Source: Cordylochernes scorpioides
Lineage: Eukaryota; Arthropoda; Arachnida; Pseudoscorpiones; Chernetidae
Reading direction: 5' to 3'
Assembly: GCA_030710605.1 (NCBI GenBank)
Contig: CP092874.1
Span: 45,906,665 to 45,970,664 of the forward strand
Length of the DNA stretch: 64,000 bases
The translations under genes were made by a program, and so were the position numbers. Positions 30,322 through 42,101 of this stretch are shown piece after piece. The notes beneath the pieces are model-generated. The model saw only the letters and a list, made by a program, of their open reading frames with translations, did not search any database and had not been told where the DNA came from. Within the stretch, counting starts at the first letter, position 1, and each line of letters begins with the position of its first letter.

Positions 30322-30361
30322 CCACGCTGATGAGGGCCAACAGCCCGAAACGCGTCCGTGG
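30322..30361 (+). ncRNA. type I hammerhead ribozyme motif, minimal stem III
   Basis: All conserved hammerhead parts are present in order. Stem I strands are CCACG (30,322-30,326) and CGTGG (30,357-30,361), the core is CTGATGA (30,327-30,333), stem II is GGGC/GCCC around a CAACA loop, then GAAA (30,347-30,350), a tiny CGCG stem III and the GTC cleavage triplet ending at 30,356. Such minimal-stem-III hammerheads are known from Penelope-like elements. No Penelope ORF adjoins, so this may be a fragment of one. Self-cleavage is predicted, not shown. Confidence 0.85.
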
Positions 30362-30552
30362 TTAGCTTTTCTTGATTAATCAAGAATGGGTATTTGGCCA
30401 ATTCTGGAATACTTAAAAATCAACGAGAATAGTTGATATTTATTCCGATAGATGGCGCCAGCCATCAGCAACTTTCAGTTGCACGATAAGGAGATGCCTT
30501 TTTCTTAATTTATGCACCTTATCCCAGTACAATGTTACATTTGTGCTATTTT

Positions 30553-30914
30553 TTCATATCTTAGATTGTATTCAAAAATCGTTAACCATTTCTTCTAACT
30601 TTTGGCGAAATGGTGTTTTATTAATTTATCATTTGATATTATTAGGGTTCTTTCCTGGTATTCAAAAAGGAAAAATACGTGTCCTTCAGTTATATTTTGC
30701 AATTTATCACACAATTTGGCCGCTGAATCGCTGATTCTAGTAGAGCGCCATCTAGCGAATAAAGTTGTAACTAAAATCAATTTCGAATTTTTCATTATTT
30801 GCCATAAAAATCCCGTTCCATTCTGAACACAATGGTGTTTACCGCATTGCTCTAGCGCAAATATTCGCGGAGTTATTAATTTTTAAAGTTGTGCGGGACT
30901 TTTGGATCACCCTG
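30553..30914 (-). mobile_element. isolated mariner-like terminal repeat
   Basis: About 360 bp matching the long terminal inverted repeat of the mariner-like copies, ending GGATCACCCTG then TA at 30,914-30,916. The rest of the element is absent, so it is a truncated end or a solo relic. Confidence 0.8.
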
Positions 30915-30916
30915 TA

Positions 30917-31214
30917 TTTATAAATTTATACTTTATACATTAATAAGCGTTCACTTTGGAGCTAAGAACGAAGACCTATACAAGAACCCCAAAACTATAG
31001 TAGAAACAATTATTGCTTTCAACCTTCATGACCTGGTGTAATCTTACCCATGAGATAAAAAAAACTTTCACTACAGATCATTCAGCAGAGATTTGTCTTT
31101 TTTCGTAACTGTATTGAAATAAACGGAACAAGCATTTGTTGAAGCGAGGCCAAACTGATGAAACCTTTGGATAGGGTTCAGCCTTTTCACGAACACTGCT
31201 TTTTTTATTAAATA
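30917..31214. other. intergenic, nothing recognised
   Basis: No coding or repeat signal that I can support. Confidence 0.5.
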
Positions 31215-31560
31215 CTAGCTGAATGACCCAGGCAACGCCCGGGTTTTACCCGATTAAATGTTTTTATTCAAATACTATTCATTACAATTATAAATTGGCG
31301 GCGTGGATGTCACTCTTGTGAAACGTCCCGCTCCAAACTGTGTCGGAGAAGCGATATTTTTATAGAGAGATGATATGGCTTAGTGTCTTCTGCTCGAATG
31401 AATTTTTTTCTGTTTGAAATTTGTTCCTGCATACTAAAATGAAATGGCTTCACCCGTGGTGTATGCTTTTTATATATTTTCAGATTTAATTTTGTATCTG
31501 ATAATCAAACATGATACAGCAATATTGTCATCATCATTTTCTGACTAAAAACAACTATTT

Positions 31561-33613
31561 TTGCCCAGAACCTATCAATTTCAATTTTTCTTGGCTAAAA
31601 ATGCGACAAATATCTCTTTCAACATTTCTATTCAAAAATGGCAACAGTTTTATACCGAACTTCTCGCGACTTCGCCACCAGTCAAGTACGATTTGTCCAT
31701 AAGAGTTATACTGATGCCAGACGACGAGTTAATGGCCGAAATATCCCTGTCGGAGATAACTGGAGAAATCGCTCACTTGAAGCGCAATAAGGCTTGTGGA
31801 TTCGATAATATTCCTAATGAAGCTATAAAAGCCTTGCCCCCAGCTTATTTGACTGCTTTAAAAGATATTTACAATAGAGTTCTAAAAACTGGTCAATTCC
31901 CAACAACCTGGTGCAAAACAATTATACATCCCATCTTTAAAAATGGTGATGCCGACAATCCTCACAATTTTCGGGGAATAGCACTTCTAAGCAACCTCGC
32001 TAAGCTTTTCTCATCAATATTGAAAATACGGCTAAGCAACTGGACCGAAAATAGAGCAATTATACCGGAAAATCAAGCGGGTTTCAGAAAAGAACATTCA
32101 TGCCAGGATCATATTTTTACTTTAGTCTCACTAATCCAATTAACACTTAGACGTAAAAGACGAAAGTTCTACGCTTTCTTTATTGATCTTAAAAAGGCTT
32201 TTGATACGGTGCCTCAAGCTCTCCTATGGAAAAAAAATGTTAGACATCGGATTGAATTTCCGATTTATAAATCTAATTAAGAATTACTACGAAAACATGA
32301 CAGCTGCGGTGAGAAGGAACAATTCATTCACTGAATTTATTAAAATAAAATCCGGAGTGTTACAGGGTGAACCACTATCTCCTTACTTATTCATACTTTT
32401 TATTAACGACCTGATTAGTACTTTTGACTGCTCGGATATACCTGGTATTTATCTGCCAAAGCATGGTAATATCCATTTGTTACTATATGCAGATGATATT
32501 GTACTGATAGGCGAATCTAAGAACAATTTGCAGTTAAAAATTAATATGATACGAAAATATTTTGAGGAAAATATGCTAACGCTGAACGAAAACAAATAAA
32601 AAATAATGGTATTTCGCAATGATGGGAAGCGCTCAAAATCCGATAATTGGTATTGGGGACAACAAACACTGAATGTCACGGAAAGATACATGTATCTAGG
32701 ATATCCACTTACCTCAACAAACTCTTTTAAGCAAGCCGCATTATACTATAAGGGTAAAGCTCTCGCGGCCAGTTGTGCGGTATGGCCTATTCTGACTAGG
32801 TCGAAGATGAACTCTCTTAAATCCTCTATGAAACTTCTTGACGCGATGGTTTTATCAACCCTGCTATACGCGGCACCTGTTTGGGCAAATGAGCATACAT
32901 TAATTGTTGATCAAATTCAGGACTCATTTATGCGAAGATATCTAAATCTACCAAGATACACCCCCGGATACACGCTCAGGATAGAATTGGGAAGAGTGTC
33001 ACTCAGCGTTACAGTCTTGAAACTTACCATAAAGTTTTGGTTGAGAATGCTGGGAATGGGTGAAACTAGACTGCCGCTGCTCTGCTTGTCACAGCTGTGG
33101 GAAATCTCAAACGCAACGAAAAAATATATAGGTTTCACGGGAAGTATAGTTAATATTTTAAACAACGCCGGATTTCAATGGCTGAATTGCTGCACAGACT
33201 ATAGAACATTACAAAGAGAAATTCCCTACATAATCAGGACTGCAATAGACCAGTCTCTGCAAAAGGATCACACAAGAATAATAAATTCAAGACTTTACCC
33301 CCACTATAAAAACATCTGCTCAACTCAGTTACCGGAACACTATCTGTCCAGCGATTTCCCGCTCCGGGTCAAACGGTGTATTGCCGGACTGAGAACCCTC
33401 TCGGTGCTCTTTGCTGATGATCGCCCCAGAATATTTAAAACAGATGGATGGACATGCGAGATTTGCGGGACAAGAATGGAGCCGGGGCTACATCACCATA
33501 TACTCTCATGTATGGGGCTGAAAGACGAACGAGAAGTGCTCCTCAGTGAAATAGGCCTTGAGGGACTCTCTTTGGAGCTCCTGTTGAATGAGGTGGTGAG
33601 AAACAGAGCTTGA
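31561..33613 (+). pseudogene. LINE reverse transcriptase (E2), nearly readable
   Basis: RT motifs run in order: KACGFDNIPNEAIK, PQNFRGIALLSN-type (here NPHNFRGIALLSNLAKLF), FIDLKKAFDTVP (motif A), SGVLQGEPLSPYLFILFIN (motif B), LLYADDIVLIGES with intact YADD, then a long thumb and a C-terminal Cys/His motif CEICGTRMEPGLHHHILSC. Only one frameshift, in an A8 run near 32,225, and one TAA at 32,597 interrupt it. Endonuclease and ORF1 are missing, so it is 5' truncated. It would copy LINE RNA at the target nick. It resembles RNase H-less arthropod LINEs; clade uncertain. Confidence 0.82.
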
Positions 33614-33935
33614 ACTTTTGCGTTGTTCAAATTCTGGAAGACGGCTGAAGAGAAGAGGAGGCTATATACATAATCTAATTGATGTAAATAATTATATGCA
33701 AATAATCTATGTCAGGATTAGAATGACGAATCCTGTATGGGACTTTGATTCCAGTAAAAGGCTTGTTGCTGCTGTTGTATATAGTCACAGTGTAGAAAAT
33801 ACTATACTATACCTACTACATATAGGTTTATCTCTGTATTCTTAGTTCTCTTCTCTTCAATTACTCTGTAAACTGGCGAATCCTATATAGGACGAGAGGT
33901 CCTCAATAAAGGCTTTTTGTTGTTGTAAATATCTC
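33614..33935 (+). other. LINE E2 3' UTR and tail
   Basis: The trailer ends AATAAAGGC and then TTTTTGTTGTTGTAAATA near 33,907-33,933. The TTG-repeat end resembles those of E3 and E1, and replaces a plain poly(A). Confidence 0.55.
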
Positions 33936-34312
33936 TTTCAGATTTTTCTCTATCTCTTGTTAAAACACGTTTTACCTGTACATTAGGTCAGCTGATATTA
34001 TCTCCCACCTTCACCGCTAGAGGCGCTGCTAGCGAGCGAAAGGGCAAATTTGCAACACAATTTGCAAATAACTCGACGAATATTTGGGATAGGGATTGGA
34101 AAATTTTCACTATAAGTTTTTCCAGATTCTACTCTATATACTGTTAAAACTTCAGTCAGATTAGTTACGTATTGTGGACGTGTATAGCCGACAAACTTAT
34201 AAACATACATATATACATACATACACTGACTTTTATATATATAGGGATAAGGGAACGAAAAAAGTTTTTTTTTAGTGACATTTTCATCTTAATTTTCAAT
34301 TAAATTTATTAA

Positions 34313-34313
<1 letters not shown>

Positions 34314-34351
<38 letters not shown>
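34314..34351. repeat. (G)38 homopolymer
   Basis: Thirty-eight consecutive G follow AAC and precede TGGCC. Such a long G run would form G-quadruplexes and is prone to sequencing or assembly artefact, so its true length is uncertain. Confidence 0.9.
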
Positions 34352-34352
<1 letters not shown>

Positions 34353-35550
34353 GGCCAGTGATTGTTTAAATTGATCGACTTTATTTTAAAAATTATTTGT
34401 TTTAATGTGCAATGTGATCACACACATTTTAATTGGTAAAATAAAATATATTAAGATCCAATATATGCCTTTTTATTTAAGCACATTTTAATATTAAATT
34501 GATGTTAAAATAGTTCAAATTTTTTACATTTCAATATTTAAAAAATAAAACCAAAATTTCCTTTAAATATTTTTCATTTCAAAAAATGTTATTCGAAAAT
34601 TATACAACTTTGTATAATAGATATATTCGTAAAAATCCATAAAAATATGAATTTATATAAATAATGTGAGAAATTGATTTTAAAAATATAATAAATAAAT
34701 ATTTGATATTTAAAGATTTTTCATCGCTGATATATTTCTTCTTTTATATAATAATTATTATAATAAATAATTATTTTATAAATATATTAAAATGATATTT
34801 AATATGAATAAAGTTTTAAGGAAAATAATATTTTTAAAAAATAAAAATATATTTCTTGATATATTATTCAAATATTGTTTGACTTAATCTATTTTTAGCG
34901 TGCTTAACGTTGTTTCAAAATTTTACTTGGGCATGACCTAAATAGTTCTCTGTTTTTTTATATTAAAAAAATAAGTACCTATATTATAATTTCATCCTAG
35001 AGAAATATTTACATGAATTTGAACTTATAAATAATTACAGTTATAAATTCAATTGCCATCTATCGTTAAAATTTGTAAAATTTTCTTTTGGCACACAATG
35101 TATTTCTTTTGATTAATATTATATAAAAATAAATTTTGAAGAACAATGTAGATTTAGATTTTTATTTTATAAAATAATCATAATAAATATTGCCAAAAAT
35201 AATTATTACAACTTCATATAAATTACTGTTCTAATATATATGTTGTTAATATTGTAACGTAGAAAATTAGGAAAGACAAACCTCAGAATTACACGTCAAT
35301 TTATTCAATGTGAAAAACCAAATTAAAACTAATAAAATAGGAGAGAGGCAATGAGAAAATTTTAGAGTGTATCAAAATAAAAATATCGATTATAAAAATC
35401 TTTTCCTAGAATAATATATAATCTGCTATAATATTATTTATAAGATTCATATTATATATTGGAATATTAGGCTGCTTAAACTATTTAAATATAAAGTCTT
35501 ATCTATTTATAACAGCCTCAAGATATTATTAAATGTGTTAATAGAGAATA
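34352..35550. other. very AT-rich region
   Basis: Extremely AT-rich with no gene. At about 35,265-35,310 (GTAGAAAATTAGGAAAGAC) it shares a repeat with 37,197-37,220 and 61,402-61,425, probably ends of one unclassified element family. Confidence 0.55.
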
Positions 35551-35554
35551 TACA

Positions 35555-35885
35555 AAAAGAAATGTCTGCACTAGTTACAATAGATATCTCGGGGGCTTTT
35601 GACAATGCATGGTGGCCAGCGATAATAAAAATAATAGACTTAGATAAATTACCAGAATAATTGATCAACCTTCTACAATAATATTTAAATTACAAGAATA
35701 TACTTACGAAAGGAAAACTTACGACACTATAAAAATTTTAAATAAATTATAAAGGGATAACCTCAGGGTGGTCCTCTATCTCCACTTCTATGGGCAATTT
35801 TATTGAATGATTTTCTGATGGCATTTAATCTACCTGCTTGTCAGTTGAATTTTATGCAGATGATATATCATTAATATGCTGGAAT
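35555..35885 (+). pseudogene. R1-like LINE RT relic
   Basis: Conceptual reading gives SALVTIDISGAFDNAWWPAI, the motif A block typical of R1-like RTs, a damaged motif B region around 35,755-35,800 (GGGATAACCTCAGGGTGG) and AYADDISLICW-like sequence near 35,850-35,880. Frames change repeatedly. It is a short old fragment with AT-shifted composition. Confidence 0.6.
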
Positions 35886-36297
35886 AAATATCTAACAGCA
35901 TCAATGTAAGCTGGATGAAGAAAAAAAAAATGTTGAAAATTCCCTATGAATTGAAATGAAGTCATTTTGCCTATAAAATATCAAAAAAAATAGACAGGAT
36001 TGATACACATTCAAAATGGTTGAAATGGCATTTATTAAGCCAAACAGTGTGAAAAAGTAGATACAGTAGAGCTTCCATTGAGAGGATGTCTAAAATCGTA
36101 GCTTAACCCGTTTCTCCAAGAGGCAGTCTTTATTAAAGGTCTATTAGAGATCCTTTAATATCAATTAGAATCTCTAATGAGAGACCACCTACAGGAGAAA
36201 CAAGTTGAGTCATGTTTTTAGGTGGTCTTTCTTAAGAGACTCTATTTACATATATTAAAATCAACCTTTTCTTACTGTTACGTTTAATTACTGCTAA
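35886..36297. other. intergenic; possible DNA-transposon end
   Basis: A word CAGTAGAGCTTCCATTGAGAGG at about 36,065 resembles termini of pogo/Tigger-type elements, but no matching partner end was established. Nothing else recognised. Confidence 0.3.
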
Positions 36298-36586
36298 TCT
36301 ATATTAATAAAATGCAAATTTCATAAGAGGACATCACTAAAAACTTTCGTTACAATGCATCAATTTCGACCAAATTTTCAACATTTATGTAAAACGAGAT
36401 GGAGCAGGTTTTGCTTAACGTCAAAATATTTTTCCCTAACATTAACATGCGTAACTTCGCTGTTATCGATTAAATACAAAAAAATCAACAGAGTTAATTT
36501 TATTTATATATAAATACAAAATTAAATTTCAACAGAGTTAATATTTTTACATACTAGCTAATAATCTCAATCTAAAAATATAATAT

Positions 36587-36866
36587 AAAAAGCCAACAAT
36601 GAAGAGTGAATGTAAGATAAAAAGCCAACAATGAAGAGTAAATGTAATATAAAAAGCCAACAATGAAGAATGAATGTAAGATAAAAAGCCAACAATGAAG
36701 AGTGAATGTAATATAAAAAGCCAACAATGAAGAATGAATGTAAGATAAAAAGCCAACAATGAAGAGTGAATGTAAGATAAAAAGCCAACAATGAATAGTA
36801 AATGTAATATAAAAAGCCAACAATGAAGAATGAATGTAAGATAAAAAGCCAACAAAGAAGAGTAAA
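36587..36866 (+). repeat. 32-bp minisatellite, block 1
   Basis: About 8.5 copies of a unit starting AAAAAGCCAACAATGAAGA, with two alternating variants ending GTAAGAT or GTAATAT. Because the unit has no stop codons on the minus strand, three minus frames stay open and give LLAFYLTF-like repeats; these are artefacts. Confidence 0.9.
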
Positions 36867-36949
36867 TCTACTTATATAATTGCCTTATTCTGTCTGTGTG
36901 AAGTTCACTGTGTGAAGTTCACAGATAGATTTTGGTCAGAATATAATAT
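36867..36949 (+). mobile_element. Helitron-like 5' segment inside the minisatellite
   Basis: TCTACTTATATAATTGCCTT and the following GTGTGAAGTTCAC repeats match the 5' end of the minus-strand Helitron at 47,345-47,423. It is preceded by A and splits the minisatellite. Confidence 0.6.
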
Positions 36950-37130
36950 AAAAAGCCAACAATGAAGAGTAAATATGATATAAAAAGCCAACAATGAAGA
37001 ATTAATGTAAGATAAAAAGCCAACAATAAAGAGTAAATGTAATATAAAAAGCCAAAAATGAAGAATAAATTTAAGATAAAAAGCCAACAATGAAGAGTAA
37101 ATATAATATAAAAAGCCAACAATGAAGAAT
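36950..37130 (+). repeat. 32-bp minisatellite, block 2
   Basis: About 5.5 more copies of the AAAAAGCCAACAATGAAGA unit, slightly more diverged than block 1. Confidence 0.88.
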
Positions 37131-37792
37131 AAAGGCAATGTGACACGGCAATGTGACACGGGAAAAAATGTTCACTAGATAAAACTATGATTTTCTAATG
37201 TAGAAAATTAGGAAAGACAAAATTCAGGATGACACGGCACACAGGGACCGGAAAAAAATGTTCACTTTATCGAGAGATTCAAATTTACGAGTTTCAAATT
37301 ATCAAAATTTATCTTTTTTTTTAAATAAGTTTTTAGAGAATTGTTTTAACAAATGTTCACTAGACAAACCTTTACTCGGGTAAAACCCGGGCGAAGCCGG
37401 GCACATCCGCTAGTCTATATTAATAAAATGCAAATTTCATAAGTGTTGTTCACTAAAATCTTTCGTTACAATGCATCAATTTCGACCAAATTTTCAACAT
37501 TTGTGTAAAACGAGATGGAGCAGGTTTTGCTTAACATCAAAATATTTTTCCCTAACATTAACATGCGTAACTTCGCTGTTATCGATTAAATACAAAAAAA
37601 ATCAACAGAGTTAATTTTATTTATATATAAATACAAAATTAAATTTCAACAGAGTTAATTTTTTTTACATACTAGCTAATCATCTCAATCTAAAAAATAT
37701 TCAAAACAAGCAATTTTAAGATAACACCATATGTAAAACAGTCGGCCAAGAAAACAAATAACGTGTAATATATATATAATAAATATAATATA

Positions 37793-38600
37793 GTGTAGAA
37801 ACTATATAACAAAATTATAACAGTGATTCTAATTTTAAAACTTAAGAAGCAAACTGATAATAATGATAACTTATATCAATTAGATTTGATTAGATTAGCA
37901 AGCTAAATCTAAATTAATTATAATAATAAATAGTTATTTAATTTTATAGTCCAGTTTTGTATTAAGATTATCTTCACTATTATGATCATTTAAATTCAAA
38001 TTATAAAATTTGTAAAATGTTATTAATTTGTAGATAGAGAGAGAAAAAAAAATCCTTTACTTCTACTACATCCTCAAGTTAATTATATATTTATAATTAA
38101 TAACAATAAAAATTAACAACGTAACGTCTATTACATCGGCTTTTACACGTCATTTAGACATACTCTAATCCTATATATAGAATAATCGAAGAGAGAATAT
38201 ATATAATAGTTAGAAAAAAGAGAGAAAGACAGAACCATGCACTTTTAATCAAACTGATAATAAGGAAAAAAAAAAGTTTTGTAAAGAAGTTAGATAAGAT
38301 TGTTAGTATATATATATATATTTTTATGATTTTATATTTTATCCTTTTTTTTAAAGATTTTTAAAGGTTTTTTTTATTTTATAATATGATTATATATAGT
38401 TGTATTTAGTAATATATCTATAGTATGAATTAACATTTGTTATAAGTTTGGATATTATGTTTTGAAACCCTAATGGTAGACCAGACATACACAAAAAACT
38501 TTGAATTGAAATAAATTGGAAAAAGAGATCTGCTGGACCGGGGATCTTCAGATAAAAGTCCAACGACATTTCACCCCTTCTTTATTATGTCATAGATCTC
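37793..38600 (-). repeat. Naiad pseudo-LTR, left (minus copy)
   Basis: Reverse complement of 40,871-41,690, beginning on the minus strand GAGATCTATGACATAATAAAG at 38,600. It extends ~115 bp further than the right copy. Confidence 0.8.
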
Positions 38601-39208
38601 TTTTAAACCGGATTTTATGTGTTAATATTAATTTTTTTCAGTGAAATATTTAAATGAACATATATAACAGATACAAGTGTTAACAAATTCAAACTGTAAA
38701 CCTACCTCGACCGCGGCGTCCTCCATTGTGAATATCTATTTCTGGCTGACACATGTTGCGGGAGGGGAATGTCCCCCCACATTTCAAATTTAGACCATTT
38801 ATTCAGAATTTTTTTGAACAACAAGAAAATTAAAGAAGAAAGGAAAAATAGTTAAGGGAAGAAAGCTGAATTTCATAATCTTTACAGCTAGTTATATCAA
38901 AATAACTGATTCAACACTTATTCATCTTTTAATATTCCTTTAAAAAGGCAAATTATAAGAGTTTAATAAAGCTATTAATTGTGCAAATTCACCTTTATTT
39001 AACTTCCATTTTCCTCCCCAGAAATTGGAGATTAAACAAAATGAACTATATACTATAACACTTTAAAAATCTTGTGAAAAAATCTTTTAATCAGTTATTT
39101 AATCAAAGTTTAATTAACTGTTAAAGATTATAAATTTGTATTAGTTAATATTAAGAGAAATTATAGAATGTTGATTTCATAAATGGATATTTCCATTTAT
39201 TTTTTTTT

Positions 39209-40870
39209 TCAATATTTTATAATTGATATACTGTTGAAATATTTTACTTGTTTGATACTAAATTTGTTTTTAATAAATTCCATGTTTAAATTTTTAACAT
39301 CTTCTATGAAATTATCTAATATATTATTTATTCTATAAAATCTTAGAAACTGACCATAATATATACCTTTACAGCAATTTAATGATATATTAGAATTCAT
39401 ATTACAGTATTTTATAATATTGAAATTATAATTACTCTTTTTATTATAAACTCTAACAGCACTATTTGTAAGGTCTATATTCAAGTCTAAAAAGTTAACT
39501 TTTTTGTTTCTATAAATTTTTTCATTGTTCTTAAGTTTCAAGTATTTAGGATATATTTCAGGTATTAATTTTTTAAACTGTGGATTATTAAATATTATTA
39601 TGTCATCTACATATCGGAATATTTGCCAATTAATATTATTTTGTAGAAAGTATTCTCTTTCGTACCAGAACAATATTAGATTTGCTAATAACGGACTAGA
39701 AGAAGTTCCCATGGGAACGCCTTCTGATTGAATATATATTTTATTTTTAAATTCTATATAGTTAAAATTTAAAAATGTTTCCAGTAGAGTTTTTGCTGTT
39801 TTAAGATCTAATTTAAATGTTTTATATCTGTTATGAATAATTTTAATGTAGAAAGTTTTGTCATTAATGAATTCATTAAATAAATATTGGTTATTTTATT
39901 ATTTAGATCTCTTAAATTTATTTTAGAATATAGGTCCTCAAAGTCAAATGTGTGTACTGTTTCAATGTTTGTCCAATTGTTCATTAAATAATTAATGATT
40001 TTTTTATTTGAGTCGATAAATTTATAATTATATTTATTAGTTAATTTATTTATAATAAATTGTAGTGTTGAAGCTAATTGTATATCAATATTTTTTATGA
40101 CTGAATTTATACCAGATGTGATTGTTCTGAAAGAAATAGGTTTTTTGTGTAGTTTAGGAATTATATAGAACTTTGGTATGTTTGGATTTTTGTGGTTATT
40201 ATAAATTTTTAGTGAATTTTCAACATTTTTGATGTCTTTTTTGATTTTTGTGCCTGTAGTTCTAGCAAAAGTGTATTTATGATTATTATCAATTTCCTTT
40301 TTTAGTATATCGTGGTATAGATTTTTACAAATTAAAGATAAATTATTGGAACATTTATCTATAGGAGTGATAATATAGTCCTTCTGTAAATTAATTATAT
40401 TTTCTTTAAAAGAAGGAATGTCTGAATTGGGTTTTGTGTATTTAAGTGTATTATTATAATAATTTATAATTTCCTTTTTAATATTATGTTTCCATTCCAG
40501 AAAAGTAAATTCTGGAATACTGTATTTTATACTAGTTTTATTTATGAAAATATCTATATCTTTTAATATAGATTTAATTGTATTATTATAATTGTGTTTA
40601 ATTTGAGGTATATATTTATACCCTTTATTTAAAATTTCTTGATATTCTGGATTTAAAAAAGAAAAATTGCTAGTTAATATATGACCTGAGAACTTATATT
40701 TATCAATATAGTTGTTGCAATTACATTTAATTTTTTTAAAATTTGCCAAATTATTAATAAATTGGTTATAATTGCAAACTAAATTACCTATATTTTTATT
40801 GTATCTCCAGATTGTTTTGAAATTTAAATTTTTTATAGGGAAAAGATTATTGATGATTTGGTTATTAAAA
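39209..40870 (-). pseudogene. Naiad RT, minus copy (5' truncated)
   Basis: Two minus frames repeat the plus-copy RT: 39,808-40,749 (FKKIKCNCNNYIDKYKF through FIIPKLHKKP-type and FDFEDLYSKINL) and 39,209-39,712 (MGTSSSPLLANLILFWYERE with FRYVDDIIIFN). They are separated by the same frameshift near 39,880 as in the plus copy. The copy begins at the head-to-head junction at 40,870 and so lacks the endonuclease. It carries one extra codon (NLQKDYI) relative to the plus copy. Confidence 0.85.
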
Positions 40871-41690
40871 GAGATCTATGACATAATAAAGAAGGGGTGA
40901 AATGTCGTTGGACTTTTATCTGAAGATCCCCGGTCCAGCAGATCTCTTTTTCCAATTTATTTCAATTTAAAGTTTTTTGTGTATGTCTGGTCTACCATTA
41001 GGGTTTCAAAACATAATATCCAAACTTATAACAAATGTTAATTCATACTATAGATATATTACTAAATACAACTATTTATAATCATATTATAAAATAAAAA
41101 AAAACTTTAAAAATCTTAAAAAAAAAAGGATAAAATATAAAATCATAAAAAAAAATATATATATACTAACAATCTTATCTAACTTCTTTACAAAACTTTT
41201 TTTTTTCCTTATTATCAGTTTGATTAAAAGTGCATGGTTCTGTCTTTCTCTCTTTTTTCTAACTATTATATATATTCTCTCTTCGATTATTCTATATATA
41301 GGATTAGAGTATGTCTAAATGACGTGTAAAAGCCGATGTAATAGACGTTACGTTGTTAATTTTTATTGTTATTAATTATAAATATATAATTAACTTGAGG
41401 ATGTAGTAGAAGTAAAGGATTTTTTTTTCTCTCTCTATCTACAAATTAATAACATTTTACAAATATTATAATTTGAATTTAAATGATCATAATAGTGAAG
41501 ATAATCTTAATACAAAACTGGACTATAAAATTAAATACCTATTTATTATTATAATTAATTTAGATTTAGCTTGCTAATCTAATCAAATCTAATTGATATA
41601 AGTTATCATTATTATCAGTTTTCTCCTTAAGTTTTAAAATTAGAATCACTGTTATAATTTTGTTATATAGTTTCTACACTATATTAATTC
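40871..41690 (+). repeat. Naiad pseudo-LTR, internal (5' of plus copy)
   Basis: It starts GAGATCTATGACATAATAAAG and matches 45,131-45,808. It stands upstream of the coding region like a 5' LTR, the arrangement seen in complete PLE insertions derived from tandem or permuted templates. Confidence 0.82.
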
Positions 41691-42101
41691 ATATGAGCTT
41701 GCTCTATGATATATTTTTTATATATAACATAATATACAAATAAAATTATATTAGATATTCTAATATAAATAAATCTTCATACAAATTTTAATTATCTTTC
41801 ATTGTTTGATTATTAAAAAGTAAATTATAAAAGTAATTCTAGAAAAAATAACTTCAGAACTTTTGTTTTTTTCAGTGTTTAGTTAGTTTAAAGATGTTTT
41901 TTTTATTAGTTATTCTTAAAAATATAACAGATAACAAACATTAATATCTATATATTTATAGATTAATTATTCAATTTATTACAAATTTTATCACCACAAA
42001 AACAATTAAGAAAAATTTATTTAAAAATTCATAAGAATAACAAACTAAAAAAACTAAAAAAAACTACAAACATATTAGTGTTAGCACCTCTTTTATGTTA
42101 A

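Larger units (their letters stand above)
31215..34247 (-). mobile_element. non-autonomous Helitron hosting a LINE
   Basis: On the minus strand it starts A|TCCCTATATATATAAAAG (34,247) and ends with a CCGGGCGTTGCC stem-loop and CTAG|T (31,215-31,218). TC...CTAG ends between A and T, with a hairpin about a dozen bases from the 3' end, are Helitron hallmarks. The last ~130 bp match other Helitron ends at 45,940-46,060 and 46,308-46,440. No Rep/helicase is encoded. LINE E2 lies inside, in the opposite orientation. Confidence 0.75.
36298..37413 (+). mobile_element. Helitron 1 (non-autonomous, tandem)
   Basis: It begins A|TCTATATTAATAAAATGC and ends with CCCGGGCGAAGCCGGG, 9 bases, then CTAG|T at 37,410-37,413. 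A second element with the same 5' sequence starts at the very next base. Inside are a 32-bp minisatellite in two blocks and an internal Helitron-like 5' segment. It encodes no Rep/helicase. Confidence 0.85.

Noticed and set aside
36587-37130. Regular 32-bp repeat resembling a CRISPR array
   Set aside because: Units are directly adjacent with no spacers, variants alternate, and the DNA is eukaryotic. It is a minisatellite.
36547-37159. Several overlapping minus-strand open frames with LLAFYLTF-like repeats
   Set aside because: They are chance translations of the 32-bp minisatellite, open in more than one frame because the unit has no stop codon.
40867-40950. Hammerhead ribozyme in the Naiad pseudo-LTR
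   Set aside because: CTGAAGA and GAAA words occur, but in an order that leaves no workable stem I or stem III. It was kept only as an unclassified foldable motif.
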